Below are positions 10,550-18,877 of a stretch of 64,000 bases of DNA, one piece after another; the stretch's first letter is position 1; each line of letters begins with the position of its first letter. Source of the DNA: Staphylococcus sp. Marseille-Q5304 (GTDB taxonomy: Bacteria > Bacillota > Bacilli > Staphylococcales > Staphylococcaceae); NCBI RefSeq assembly GCF_943737015.1, contig NZ_CALSFP010000001.1, positions 1,116,001 to 1,180,000 on the forward strand, in the 5' to 3' direction. Made by a program: the position numbers and the translations under genes. The notes under the pieces were generated by a model. It was not told where the DNA came from. It searched no databases and saw only the letters and a list, made by a program, of their open reading frames with translations.

Positions 10550-11117
10550 GTTTCACCTCTTGGGTTATTTTTAAGAAATTGATAATGATTTGAGTGCCAT
10601 GTTCAGTTGCAAATGATTCTGGATGATATTGAATACCAAAGTGCGGTTTCATCTTGTGTTGTAAGCCTTGTATACAATCTGGCGTTTCTGCCGTCACGAT
10701 TAAAGATGTTGGTAATGATTTAGGATCAGTAATTAATGAATGATACCTCATAATTTCTGAATATTCTGTAATATTTTCGTATAGTTGCGTTCTTTTTACA
10801 ATCTTCATTCGATCTGTTTTACCGTGTTTTATATTTTCACCTTGTATGACTTCCCCACCATAAAAACATGATAAAGCTTGGGAACCTAGGCATACTCCTA
10901 ATATTGGTTTATGTTGATAGTGTTCAATAATTCTCATCAAGAGATTGGTATCTAACGGATGACCTGGACCAGGCGAAATAATAATGCCGTCAATCTCATT
11001 TTGATAGTCAAAAACTTTAGGGTCATCAGGATACTTCACTATAACCTCTGTTTGTTGCGCAACCATATCAACTAAATTATAAGTAAACGAATCATAGTTA
11101 TCGACGATGAGTATCAT
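10524..11117 (-). CDS. trpG: Anthranilate synthase component II, glutamine amidotransferase
   Basis: TrpG hydrolyses glutamine and passes ammonia to TrpE. The class I amidotransferase triad is visible: Cys in [10 protein letters not shown] (about residue 78), and His and Glu in [11 protein letters not shown] near residue 170. The N-terminal [15 protein letters not shown] is the standard start of this family. The gene overlaps the trpE stop by 4 bp (ATGA). In bacilli a PabA/TrpG protein can serve both folate and tryptophan synthesis; its place in the trp operon argues for a mainly tryptophan role. Confidence 0.95.
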   Translation of the reverse strand: MILIVDNYDSFTYNLVDMVAQQTEVIVKYPDDPKVFDYQNEIDGIIISPGPGHPLDTNLLMRIIEHYQHKPILGVCLGSQALSCFYGGEVIQGENIKHGKTDRMKIVKRTQLYENITEYSEIMRYHSLITDPKSLPTSLIVTAETPDCIQGLQHKMKPHFGIQYHPESFATEHGTQIIINFLKITQEVKHDATSRTN

Positions 11118-12520
11118 GGGGACACCTCCAAAAGACTTTTAGCTTTAAGTTGGGTTTCTTGGAATTCTTTCTCTGGGACTGAATCATACACTACGCCACA
11201 ACCTGCTTGAACATTGATATTGTGCTCATCTATCATCATTGTACGTATTGCTAAGGCGAAATCTAACTCATGATTACAATTGATATAGCCTATTCCCCCA
11301 CTATAAACACCACGTTTATGAGGGTAGTTTTCGTAAATACGTTGAATTGCTCTCAGTTTCGGTGCGCCTGACACTGTGCCAGTTGGTAATAAACTTGCAA
11401 TGACCGACATAGGAGAATAATTATCAGGAACTTTACCACTTACTTCACTAACGATATGCATGACATGTTCGTAACGCTCAATTGCCATTAACTTTTCTAA
11501 CTTTGAAGTCCCTGTAAGACTAATTCTATGAATATCGTTTCTTCCTAAATCCACTAACATACGATGTTCGCTTATTTCTTTTTCATCATTTTTAAGTTGT
11601 TGTTCATTAGCATAATCTTCTTCTTCAGTTTGCCCTCTTTTAATTGTTCCAGCGATTGGGTTGGTTACGACTTTCTGATCTTTAACTTTTACAAAGCTCT
11701 CAGGCGAACTTCCTACAATAATAGGTTGATCTATATTCAAGTAATACATATAAGGACTAGGATTTTGTCGTTTTAAATTTTGATAGAGTTGATATGACAA
11801 CTGTTGTAATTTACTTCCAAAGTGATGTTCATAACTATAAATGATTGATGGGACTACTTGGAACATGTCCCCTTGTCTAATGAGTGATTTCATATTTCTA
11901 ACCGTTGTTTCAAATTGTTCTGGCGTAATATTAGACTTAATTTGTTTATCGTTATTTTCATAATTTATTGTTGGCGGATAAATGTTAATTTCTTTTAATT
12001 CTTCAACTCGACGATCAATTCTAGCTTTCAACTGTGCTTCATTTTGATTTGAAAATAAATTGGTCGCAATCACATATAGGTGTTCTTTATAATGATCAAA
12101 TACGTAAACATCCTCGACCATGTGTAAGCGCACATCGTGTTGCTGATGATCTTCAAGGGGGTGTTGCTTTAACTTTGGAAATTCATGTCTCACTAAGTCA
12201 AAGCTACACGTACCCACAAACCCAGAAATAAATGGTAAATCTGCGAGCGACTCTTCTTGAATATTAACTTTATAACGATCAATAAACTGTTTTAATTTGT
12301 CATACGGTTGGTCATTTTCTACGATTTGTTTTTCGTTCTTTTCAATCGTCAATGTTTCGTCATCTAACGTGATAGAACCATACGTATCAAATATCACCAT
12401 AGAATAACGGCCCTTCAATTTAGATTGTTCCGAACTTTCTAATATGATTTTATGTTTTTTAAGTCTTGCTAGCGCTTCAGGTGTAACTTCGGCGTGCAAT
12501 TTTTTATATTGTATCAACAT
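11114..12520 (-). CDS. trpE: Anthranilate synthase component I
   Basis: TrpE makes anthranilate from chorismate. The 468-aa protein has the feedback motif LESS near residue 27, at the tryptophan-binding site, so product inhibition is expected. The chorismate-binding half contains SPESFVKV, NPIAGTIKRG, EHRMLVDLGRND and SVIASLLPTGTVSGAPK. The start at 12520 is chosen because GGGAGG lies 8 bp upstream; the reading frame stays open further upstream, but that DNA is the T-box terminator hairpin. It is the first gene of the trp operon and is governed by two T-box leaders. It seems intact. Confidence 0.96.
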   Translation of the reverse strand: MLIQYKKLHAEVTPEALARLKKHKIILESSEQSKLKGRYSMVIFDTYGSITLDDETLTIEKNEKQIVENDQPYDKLKQFIDRYKVNIQEESLADLPFISGFVGTCSFDLVRHEFPKLKQHPLEDHQQHDVRLHMVEDVYVFDHYKEHLYVIATNLFSNQNEAQLKARIDRRVEELKEINIYPPTINYENNDKQIKSNITPEQFETTVRNMKSLIRQGDMFQVVPSIIYSYEHHFGSKLQQLSYQLYQNLKRQNPSPYMYYLNIDQPIIVGSSPESFVKVKDQKVVTNPIAGTIKRGQTEEEDYANEQQLKNDEKEISEHRMLVDLGRNDIHRISLTGTSKLEKLMAIERYEHVMHIVSEVSGKVPDNYSPMSVIASLLPTGTVSGAPKLRAIQRIYENYPHKRGVYSGGIGYINCNHELDFALAIRTMMIDEHNINVQAGCGVVYDSVPEKEFQETQLKAKSLLEVSP

Positions 12521-12544
12521 CTGATTTGCCTCCCTTTTGAAAAT

Positions 12545-12745
12545 TAAAAAAACAGCATCCTTAAAATAAAGGACGCTGTTGCGTGGTACCACCTAAATTA
12601 GCAGAATATTAAACTCTACTCACTCAAATCATTTTATAAAATTATGATCCAACAAAACCCAATTTCAGTATATGTGCGTGTTAGTTTACATCAACCACTA
12701 ACTTTCTGAGACTACGTTTACATAACTTACTACATTTTGTTTTCT
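12545..12745 (-). promoter_or_regulatory. Tryptophan T-box leader 2, proximal to trpE
   Basis: On the minus strand this holds a stem I apical hairpin with GGTTGATG, and a specifier TGG (Trp) at 12661-12659 in the context GAAATTGGG. The T-box core GGTGGTACCACGC lies near 12593-12581. The intrinsic terminator AACAGCGTCCTT/AAGGATGCTGTT plus T run lies at 12580-12545, 25 bp before trpE. Uncharged tRNA-Trp should favour the antiterminator. Confidence 0.93.
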
Positions 12746-12759
12746 TTAAAAATTTCCAA

Positions 12760-12992
12760 ATAAAAAGCACCACAATAACACGTACTATAAGGACGCGTTA
12801 CCGTGGTGCCACCTTAGTTAACATTCTTCATGTTCACTTTCAATTGCTCTATTTATAGTGACGTTTAAAAGCCCAATTCACGATATATGCAGTGCTAATT
12901 TCCATCAACCATTAGCTTTCTGATTAACTACTCAACATATACGCTACTCATACTTTCAACATTTAACTTCAATTTCTGAAGTAGTAATTAAC
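12760..12992 (-). promoter_or_regulatory. Tryptophan T-box leader 1, promoter-proximal
   Basis: This is a second complete T-box. It has an apical hairpin GCTAAT-GGTTGATGGAA-ATTAGC, and a specifier TGG at 12875-12873 in the context GTGAATTGGG. The T-box core GGTGGCACCACGG lies near 12813-12801. Its own terminator pairs CACCAC-GGTAAC with GTTAT-TGTGGTG and ends in a T run near 12762. It stands in series with leader 2, and both read Trp codons. Confidence 0.92.
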
Positions 12993-12996
12993 TAGT

Positions 12997-13025
12997 ATAG
13001 TACAAGCAACATTCTCTTTTGTCAA
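12997..13025 (-). promoter_or_regulatory. Promoter of the trp operon
   Basis: A perfect -35 TTGACA (13025-13020), a 17-bp spacer and a -10 TACTAT (13002-12997) sit just before the first T-box. Transcription should begin near 12991. Confidence 0.85.
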
Positions 13026-13091
13026 CAATGAATTCTTATTTTTCTAAATATTTCAATATCTATACCTTGTGTATAAATTCTATCTCCATGG

Positions 13092-13646
13092 TTACATTCT
13101 GTCAAAAACTTCTTTTACGTGGCCTGCCAATTTTATTTTATAATGTTCTATATTTGTGTGTTTCACGACGTTATAAATTGCAAATGTTGGCAGTGATGTC
13201 ATACCAATATATTGATTCATTTTGTGTAAGTGTAACATCGCCTCATCTAAAGAACGTCCGTCATAAAATGCCTCTTTATTATCAAAAATGGCCTCTGGCG
13301 CATTCCATGTTAATGAAAGTAAATATTGTTTATCAGTAAACTGTCCACCTTGTCCATATTGATCTGACCCTTTAAAGAATATGCGATCCATATATACTTG
13401 ATCGATATATTGCTTGAACTTACCAGGTATACTAAACCAATATATTGGTGTCTGCATTATAATTATGTCTGCACGCAACCATTTTTCAATTTCCTCATCT
13501 ACATCATATCCTTGATCTACTATCGTTGTTTCAACATTAAATTTATCTTTTAGTAATCTTTCCCATTCTTCAAAAATTGTTTGGTTCAACTGCCCTTTTG
13601 ATTTTTTATAGTATTCGTGACCATTAATGATTAATATATTTTTCAT
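13092..13646 (-). CDS. Flavodoxin-fold NAD(P)H oxidoreductase (MdaB/NQO-like)
   Basis: The 184-aa protein belongs to the flavodoxin_2 family of FMN or FAD quinone/azo reductases, which make two-electron reductions in the cytoplasm. The start MKNILIINGHEYY and the segment MQTPIYWFSIPGKFKQYIDQ (about residues 63-82) form the flavin-binding core. LSLTWNAPEAIF matches the MdaB-type subgroup. It has a good Shine-Dalgarno sequence (AGGTGG) before ATG 13646. It is monocistronic, and an inverted repeat in its upstream region (13710-13729) may be a regulator site. The substrate is unknown. Confidence 0.85.
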   Translation of the reverse strand: MKNILIINGHEYYKKSKGQLNQTIFEEWERLLKDKFNVETTIVDQGYDVDEEIEKWLRADIIIMQTPIYWFSIPGKFKQYIDQVYMDRIFFKGSDQYGQGGQFTDKQYLLSLTWNAPEAIFDNKEAFYDGRSLDEAMLHLHKMNQYIGMTSLPTFAIYNVVKHTNIEHYKIKLAGHVKEVFDRM

Positions 13647-13709
13647 TTTCTTTCCACCTTCGTGTTTTATTATGTATTAAAATTATAAATTGATAGTATC
13701 TTTTTGAGA

Positions 13710-13729
13710 AGTACGCACTTTTTTGTACT
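13710..13729. promoter_or_regulatory. Inverted repeat upstream of the oxidoreductase gene
   Basis: AGTAC-N10-GTACT is a perfect short palindrome between the divergent oxidoreductase and tyrA. Such sites are common operators of HxlR-type redox regulators, but the assignment is a guess. Confidence 0.35.
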
Positions 13730-13937
13730 ATAGGCACATTTTAGTAACTATTGCGCTACGCTTTTAATTGAACTACTTTAAAAATTAATTTATTTAGAGG
13801 TTTTACCTACTTTTTGTACATCTCAAAACGTCATTCCACGTTTTGCTTCTAACAAATGTATTAAACTATTATTGCTAATTATCTATCGCTCATTTACAAT
13901 ATAAATATTCTGAAAAATTAGACAGAGGTGATCGTTA

Positions 13938-15029
13938 ATGCAAAACATTTTATTTGTAGGTTTAGGATTAATTGGCGGAAGTTTAGCTAGCAATTTGAAA
14001 TACTATCACGATGATATTTCTATTACTGCCTACGATGCAGATACGACACAATTAGATAAAGCTTTATCCATTGGGATTATAGATCATATTTCTACAGACT
14101 ATAAAATGAGTGTGCAAGAAGCAGATATGATTATATATGCAACACCTGTTAAGCAAACTGTTCAATATTTACAATCGTTACCGCACTATCAAACTAAAAG
14201 TGGTCTAATCGTTACTGATACAGGTAGTACGAAATCCACAATTCAACAATTTGAAACCTCACTTTTACAACACAACATTCATTTAATTGGTGGGCACCCT
14301 ATGGCTGGTAGCCATAAGTCTGGCGTACTTAACGCTAAAAAACACCTATTTGAGAATGCCTTCTACATTCTTGTGCACAACGAATCTGACAATGACGAGG
14401 CCTCTACTGTCGTGAAAGAATTATTACAATCTACTGCAGCTAAATTTATTACTACAACTGCGGATGAACATGATTTTGTAACGAGTATCGTCAGTCATGT
14501 TCCTCACATTATTGCGTCGAGTCTCGTTCATCTAAACGCCAATCACGTTAAAGATTCATCTTTAGTTAAGACACTTGCAGCGGGAGGCTTTAGAGATATC
14601 ACTAGAATTGCTAGTAGTAATCCAATTATGTGGCGTGATATCACCCTTGAAAATAAACATATCATCTTATCTATGTTACAAGAATGGAAATCACAAATGA
14701 CTGAAGTCATACAATTAATTGAGAGCGACCAACCAACGGCGCTCCATGATTTCTTTAATGAAGCTAAACTTTATCGGGATGAACTTCCCCTTAAATCACA
14801 AGGTGCCTTATCTATCGAGTATGATCTATACGTTGATATCCCCGATGAACCGGGTATGATTAGCAAAGTTACAAACATTATAAGTTTACATAATATTTCT
14901 ATTAGCAACTTAAGAATATTAGAAGTACGTGAAGATATTTATGGCGCCTTGCGTATTAGTTTTAAAACGCCTGAAGACCGTAAAAAAGGTGCGCTTGCCT
15001 TAGAAGACTTTGATACGTATATTGCTTAA
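13938..15029 (+). CDS. tyrA: Prephenate dehydrogenase with ACT domain
   Basis: TyrA oxidises and decarboxylates prephenate to 4-hydroxyphenylpyruvate in tyrosine synthesis, using NAD. The 363-aa protein has the Rossmann motif [11 protein letters not shown] (residues 6-16), the substrate motif [13 protein letters not shown] (about residues 118-130) and [12 protein letters not shown]-terminal ACT domain (about residues 290-363, starting [18 protein letters not shown]) probably gives feedback control by an aromatic amino acid. The ATG at 13938 follows AGAGGTGAT. It is single-gene, ends with a strong hairpin and lies next to the trp operon, as in other staphylococci. Confidence 0.96.
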   Translation: MQNILFVGLGLIGGSLASNLKYYHDDISITAYDADTTQLDKALSIGIIDHISTDYKMSVQEADMIIYATPVKQTVQYLQSLPHYQTKSGLIVTDTGSTKSTIQQFETSLLQHNIHLIGGHPMAGSHKSGVLNAKKHLFENAFYILVHNESDNDEASTVVKELLQSTAAKFITTTADEHDFVTSIVSHVPHIIASSLVHLNANHVKDSSLVKTLAAGGFRDITRIASSNPIMWRDITLENKHIILSMLQEWKSQMTEVIQLIESDQPTALHDFFNEAKLYRDELPLKSQGALSIEYDLYVDIPDEPGMISKVTNIISLHNISISNLRILEVREDIYGALRISFKTPEDRKKGALALEDFDTYIA

Positions 15030-15045
15030 CCCATGCATACACAAT

Positions 15046-15090
15046 AATAACCAGTAAATAAACAACCTTATGTTTATTTACTGGTTATTT
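15046..15090 (+). terminator. Terminator between tyrA and the Y-family polymerase
   Basis: The 13-bp stem CCAGTAAATAAAC (15051-15063) pairs with GTTTATTTACTGG (15072-15084). A/T flanks occur on both sides, so it probably serves both converging genes. Confidence 0.8.
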
Positions 15091-15123
15091 AAATACATGA
15101 TTGTATTGTAGTTATTGTTTATA

Positions 15124-16386
15124 TTACATCTTATGGCCAGCCATTAGTCCTAAACGGCCATTCTTCGTTCCTGCGTCTGTATATGAAACCGCCCGTGATA
15201 CAATGCCTTTACCATATTTTGAATGTAACTCGTCAATCGTTTTCGCTAACCGTTCTTTTCTCTTTCGTTCATACTCATTAATAAATAAATTCAGTTGACG
15301 ATCTTTCTCATCGATAAATTGCGTTAATGACACACTTACTGTTCTATAAAGCGCTTGCTTATCACATAACTTATCTGCAAAATGTTCAATTACTTTAAAT
15401 ATATTCTCATCTAAATTTGTCGGATCTTCTAATGTATATTGTTTGTTAACCCCACCATCATCACTATAACCAAATGAAAAATGGATCGTTTTTGCTAATT
15501 GATTTCTAGCTCTTACACGACTAGCCACATCTTCAATTAACTCTCTCATAACCACTTTTGTTTCCTCAAAACGGTAATCTCTCATCAAAATCTGACTTTT
15601 ACAAATGGAAGGATTTACTACTTCATATTTATCTCGTATTTTACTCTTGTCTATTCCATTCGCATGTAGATGTAAATCTGTACCTATAATGCCAAAATCT
15701 CTCTTTAAATATTGATGAGGATAATTAGCTAAATCACCTACCGTAAAAATACCTCGTTTATTTAATTTGGCTTCCGTACGTGAACTAATACCCCAAAATT
15801 CACTCAACGGTTGAATGGGCCAAAGTTTTTGAGGTACATCATGGTAACGCCATTCTGCAATCATACTTGGAGAATGTTTCGCTTCTACATCCATCGCAAT
15901 TTTACTTAGCAACATATTCGAACCAATCCCTATCGAACAATCGATATCGGTTTCTGCCTTTATTTCAAATTGAAGCTTCTTACAAAATGATTGGATTGTC
16001 GTGCTAAAACGATGATAACTATCGGTTACATCTATAAAGAACTCGTCGATACTGTATTGATGTAAATCTTCCGGAGGGACATAACGTAATGCAATCTTAG
16101 AAATAGCGATTGAAACTTCTAAATACTTTCTCATACTTGGATTAATAATATAAATGTCATTTCTATGAGGGATTTCAAATAATCTAGAGCCTGTTTTAAT
16201 TCCTAGTTTCTTTAACGGTGCCGTAGCTGCTAATACAACTGAACCTTGTCTCTTTGTATCTGCAACGACTGCTAACTTCTCTTCTCTAGGGTCTAATCCT
16301 TTCTCGACACAAGAGACGCTAGCAAAAAAACTCTTCTGATCCACACACAATATATCTCTTTCTTCCACTAAATTATAATCATACAT
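15124..16386 (-). CDS. Y-family DNA polymerase, UmuC/UvrX type, SOS-controlled
   Basis: This is a translesion polymerase of the UmuC/DinB superfamily. The catalytic signature ILCVDQKSFFASVSCVEKG (near residue 12) carries the first metal aspartate, and YSIDEFFIDVTD carries the Asp-Glu pair (about residue 108). The helix-hairpin region ISSRTEAKLNKRGIFTVGDL and a little-finger domain follow, with QLNLFINEY near the end as a possible beta-clamp contact. The ATG at 16386 has AAGGAGG 9 bp upstream, so 18 open codons before it are not used. Two LexA boxes in the promoter point to SOS induction. It resembles Bacillus YqjW/UvrX more than DinB. 420 aa is normal. Confidence 0.92.
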   Translation of the reverse strand: MYDYNLVEERDILCVDQKSFFASVSCVEKGLDPREEKLAVVADTKRQGSVVLAATAPLKKLGIKTGSRLFEIPHRNDIYIINPSMRKYLEVSIAISKIALRYVPPEDLHQYSIDEFFIDVTDSYHRFSTTIQSFCKKLQFEIKAETDIDCSIGIGSNMLLSKIAMDVEAKHSPSMIAEWRYHDVPQKLWPIQPLSEFWGISSRTEAKLNKRGIFTVGDLANYPHQYLKRDFGIIGTDLHLHANGIDKSKIRDKYEVVNPSICKSQILMRDYRFEETKVVMRELIEDVASRVRARNQLAKTIHFSFGYSDDGGVNKQYTLEDPTNLDENIFKVIEHFADKLCDKQALYRTVSVSLTQFIDEKDRQLNLFINEYERKRKERLAKTIDELHSKYGKGIVSRAVSYTDAGTKNGRLGLMAGHKM

Positions 16387-16411
16387 CCCAGCAAACCTCC
16401 TTGATGATTTA

Positions 16412-16461
16412 ATTATATACGAACACTTGTTCTTTTTCAATACCTATAAGAACACTTGTTC
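16412..16461 (-). promoter_or_regulatory. SOS promoter with two LexA boxes
   Basis: The -35 is TTGAAA (16440-16435) and the -10 is TATAAT (16417-16412), with a 17-bp spacer. GAACACTTGTTC at 16421-16432 fills the spacer and an identical box lies at 16450-16461, just upstream. Both match GAAC-N4-GTTC exactly, so tight LexA repression is expected. Confidence 0.9.
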
Positions 16462-16533
16462 TATTCTGAATTTTTGTAATATTATAAAAATTAATGGTAT
16501 AATCATAATCAAATAATTAAGGAGGAAAACAAC

Positions 16534-16722
16534 ATGCCGATTGTAAATGTTAAATTATTAGAAGGCCGTTCTGACGAACAATTAAAAGATTTAGTAGCTG
16601 AAGTTACTCAAGCGGTTGAAAAAACGACTGGAGCAAACAAACAAGCGATACAAGTTGTAATAGAAGAAATGAAATCAACACATTATGGCGTTGCCGGTGT
16701 CAGAAAGTCAGACGAAGCATAA
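16534..16722 (+). CDS. 4-oxalocrotonate tautomerase family protein
   Basis: The 62-aa protein is of the small tautomerase family, in which Pro1 after Met removal is the catalytic base. The start MPIVNVKLLEGRSDEQ and the later IEEM region fit the family length of about 61 residues. AAGGAGG lies 10 bp before the ATG. Members are cytoplasmic hexamers. The natural substrate in staphylococci is unknown to me. It is divergent from the SOS polymerase, with about 70 bp between the LexA boxes and this start. Confidence 0.9.
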   Translation: MPIVNVKLLEGRSDEQLKDLVAEVTQAVEKTTGANKQAIQVVIEEMKSTHYGVAGVRKSDEA

Positions 16723-16723
16723 T

Positions 16724-16757
16724 AAAAAGAGGTTGGACATCGTGTCCAACCTCTAAA
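16724..16757 (-). terminator. Terminator between the tautomerase gene and msrR
   Basis: A perfect 12-bp stem AGAGGTTGGACA/TGTCCAACCTCT has a 3-base loop. The T run is on the minus strand, so it mainly ends msrR transcription. Confidence 0.85.
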
Positions 16758-16790
16758 TTATGCTCATAAATGATTTAATGCTACCCATTT

Positions 16791-17774
16791 TTATTCTTCT
16801 AAGAACTTTTCGACTTCCTTTTTATTGGTAGCTTGATCAATTTGTAAAGCACTACCATCAGCAGGTGTTTGAATATCATGGTATGAACCTTTAACCGGTA
16901 ACGTAGTAGATTTAATATTTTTATCCCCACGTAATCCGAAGCTCAATCCTGTTTGCATCAACGTTTTATCTTGCATGTTCGTATTCATATATCCTCTTAA
17001 TATACCTGCTACTTTTGGTAATTTTGGTAAAGTACTGAAACTTACAAGTTCATGTTTCAATGCCTGCATCACTTGTTGTTGTCTACGAACTCTTCCAAAG
17101 TCTCCTTCTTCATCATGACGGAATCTAGCGTAACCAAGTAACTCTTTACCATTTAATAAACGATGACCTTTTTTCAGAGATACACCGATGTTTTCAGACA
17201 TATTCTTTTCAACATCCATAGGTACACCATTAGGTTCTAATTCGTCTACCATTTTTTCAAAACCTTTAAAATCCAAAATAGCGTAATATTCAGGATTTAT
17301 ACCTAAGTTTTTATTTAAAGTTTTTCTTAATAATTCTGGTCCGCCCATAGAATATGCAGAATTAATTTTATGTTTTCCTTTACCAGGAATATCTGCATAA
17401 ATGTCACGCATGACTGACATGATTTTCATTTTTTTATGAACGTAATCATATTGAGCAATCATAATTGAATCCGTTCTTGAAATGCCACCTTGCTCTTTAT
17501 CGGCCCCTAATACCATAATGGTTAATTTACCGTCATTTTTTACTGGGCCATTAAATTTATGTTCTTTCATTGTTTTACCCTGGTCTTTCGCATATTTAAT
17601 ACCAGAGTTATATCCATGAATGACATAACCAATCAATATTGCAAAAACGATTAAAATACCCAAAATTATAAATGGAAACTTCTTAATACGTCTCTTTGTC
17701 GAACGACGGTTTGATTGGTCTAGATTGTCTTCATGATTTGCATAATCTGTGTTGTTTCTCTTTTGTCTCTTCAC
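16791..17774 (-). CDS. msrR: LytR-CpsA-Psr family protein MsrR
   Basis: LCP proteins attach undecaprenyl-linked polymers such as wall teichoic acid to peptidoglycan outside the membrane. A basic cytoplasmic N-terminus is followed by one membrane segment ([20 protein letters not shown], near residue 35). The LCP domain follows, with [38 protein letters not shown] and [20 protein letters not shown], which hold the pyrophosphate-binding Arg and Asp residues. I chose the GTG at 17774 because AAGG lies 9 bp upstream and the resulting 327 aa fits the family; an ATG at 17807 has no Shine-Dalgarno sequence. It is divergent from msrA. Confidence 0.92.
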   Translation of the reverse strand: MKRQKRNNTDYANHEDNLDQSNRRSTKRRIKKFPFIILGILIVFAILIGYVIHGYNSGIKYAKDQGKTMKEHKFNGPVKNDGKLTIMVLGADKEQGGISRTDSIMIAQYDYVHKKMKIMSVMRDIYADIPGKGKHKINSAYSMGGPELLRKTLNKNLGINPEYYAILDFKGFEKMVDELEPNGVPMDVEKNMSENIGVSLKKGHRLLNGKELLGYARFRHDEEGDFGRVRRQQQVMQALKHELVSFSTLPKLPKVAGILRGYMNTNMQDKTLMQTGLSFGLRGDKNIKSTTLPVKGSYHDIQTPADGSALQIDQATNKKEVEKFLEE

Positions 17775-17912
17775 TTGTATCAACCTTATATCTTCAAAAT
17801 TGCACATGTATGTACTATAATTAATATATACTAACTTATATAAAAACTGTATAAAAATCAAGTCTAAACTGAATAAATCAGACTAAGGTCCAATAATGAA
17901 AGGAAGTTAAAC

Positions 17913-18428
17913 ATGAATATAAATAAAGCCTATTTCGCAGGTGGTTGCTTCTGGTGCATGGTAAAACCATTTGATACATTTGAAGGCATAGAGCAAGTGA
18001 CTTCAGGATATATGGGCGGACACGTAGACAACCCTACATATGAACAAGTCAAAACGGGTGAAACTGGCCATTTAGAAACAGTTGAAGTTGAATACGATGT
18101 GGCCCTATTTTCTTACCATAAATTATTGGAAATTTTCTTTTCTGTAATAGATCCGACAGATTCAGAAGGCCAATATCAAGACAGAGGATCCCAATATAGA
18201 ACAGCAATTTTTTATACGAATGAAGATCAAAAGGAAGTTGCAGAAACTTATATTGAGAAGATGAAACAAACTATCGATAAAGATAAAGCAATCGCCACAA
18301 AAATCTTACCTGCGACAAGTTTCTATAAAGCAGAAACAGAACACCAAAATTTTTATAAGAAAAACCCAGAACGATATGCAGAAGAACAAAAACAACGTGA
18401 AGCATACGCAAATAAAATGAATAAATAA
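17913..18428 (+). CDS. msrA: Peptide methionine-(S)-S-oxide reductase
   Basis: MsrA repairs methionine-S-sulfoxide in proteins. The catalytic motif GGCFWCM is at residues 10-16, followed by [17 protein letters not shown] and [20 protein letters not shown], all in the family order. The 171-aa length is normal for the staphylococcal MsrA2-like type without a fused MsrB. The ATG at 17913 follows GAAAGGAAG. It is a single gene divergent from msrR. No MsrB partner is seen in this window. Confidence 0.95.
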   Translation: MNINKAYFAGGCFWCMVKPFDTFEGIEQVTSGYMGGHVDNPTYEQVKTGETGHLETVEVEYDVALFSYHKLLEIFFSVIDPTDSEGQYQDRGSQYRTAIFYTNEDQKEVAETYIEKMKQTIDKDKAIATKILPATSFYKAETEHQNFYKKNPERYAEEQKQREAYANKMNK

Positions 18429-18440
18429 TAAGACATAAAA

Positions 18441-18540
18441 AGGAGTGGAACTGAAATCGAATTTTTTAATAATGATTTCATAATCCCACCTAATTGACTA
18501 AGAGTCTGAGACATCTATTTTTGTCTCAGACGTTTTTTAT
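18441..18540 (+). repeat. Dispersed intergenic repeat, copy A (short form)
   Basis: It begins GGAGTGGAACTGAAATCGAA and ends with the hairpin GTCTGAGACA/TTGTCTCAGAC plus a T run (18503-18537). The same blocks recur at 34070, 51013 and, inverted, 61160. Copy A lacks the middle part. Here the hairpin probably ends msrA transcription. Confidence 0.8.
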
Positions 18541-18566
18541 TTATTTCAATGTTCACTTTACAGATA

Positions 18567-18595
18567 TTGAAAGCGTTTTCTATTAGTGTTATATT
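18567..18595 (+). promoter_or_regulatory. cre-overlapped promoter of a candidate small RNA
   Basis: The -35 is TTGAAA (18567-18572) and the -10 is TATATT (18590-18595), 17 bp apart. TTGAAAGCGTTTTCT (18567-18581) matches the CcpA cre consensus WTGNAANCGNWNNCW at every position. CcpA binding would block the -35. Confidence 0.75.
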
Positions 18596-18601
18596 AGTTG
18601 A

Positions 18602-18807
18602 GTAACTTAATTACATGCGTATTTAAGTTCAACTCTTTAAGTCAATGATATTTAAAAAGTTTACGTTAGTTTATTAAGTAACTAATCACTTCTCCTTTAA
18701 TTAGTTACAACCTTATATTAATTAATACTCCTAAGCAAAGAGGTCGGGAAAATAGTGCTAATCAGTGTAGAAATCACTTAGCTATTTAATTCCCACCTCT
18801 TATTTTT
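18602..18807 (+). ncRNA. Candidate small RNA with C/U-rich loop, RsaI-like layout
   Basis: No open frame is convincing between the cre promoter and a strong terminator. A perfect 9-bp hairpin GTAACTAAT/ATTAGTTAC (18678-18708) displays the loop CACTTCTCCTTTA, which could pair with Shine-Dalgarno sequences. The transcript should end at the stem AAGAGGTCGGGAA/TTCCCACCTCTT with a T run (18738-18807). A CcpA-repressed RNA with a C/U-rich exposed region matches what is known of staphylococcal RsaI (RsaOG). The identity is my inference from layout, not a database match. The 5' end could also be nearer the hairpin. Confidence 0.6.
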
Positions 18808-18816
18808 AACTCCAAA

Positions 18817-18863
18817 TTAAAAAGGCTGCCAATGAACTCAACTAAGGTTTCACTGACAGCTGT
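18817..18863 (-). terminator. Terminator of the AI-2E-family gene
   Basis: GCTGTCAGTGAA pairs with TTCATTGGCAGC (with G-U pairs) on the minus strand, followed by a T run, 15 bp after the gene stop. Confidence 0.8.
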
Positions 18864-18877
18864 TTTATTATAAGCAT

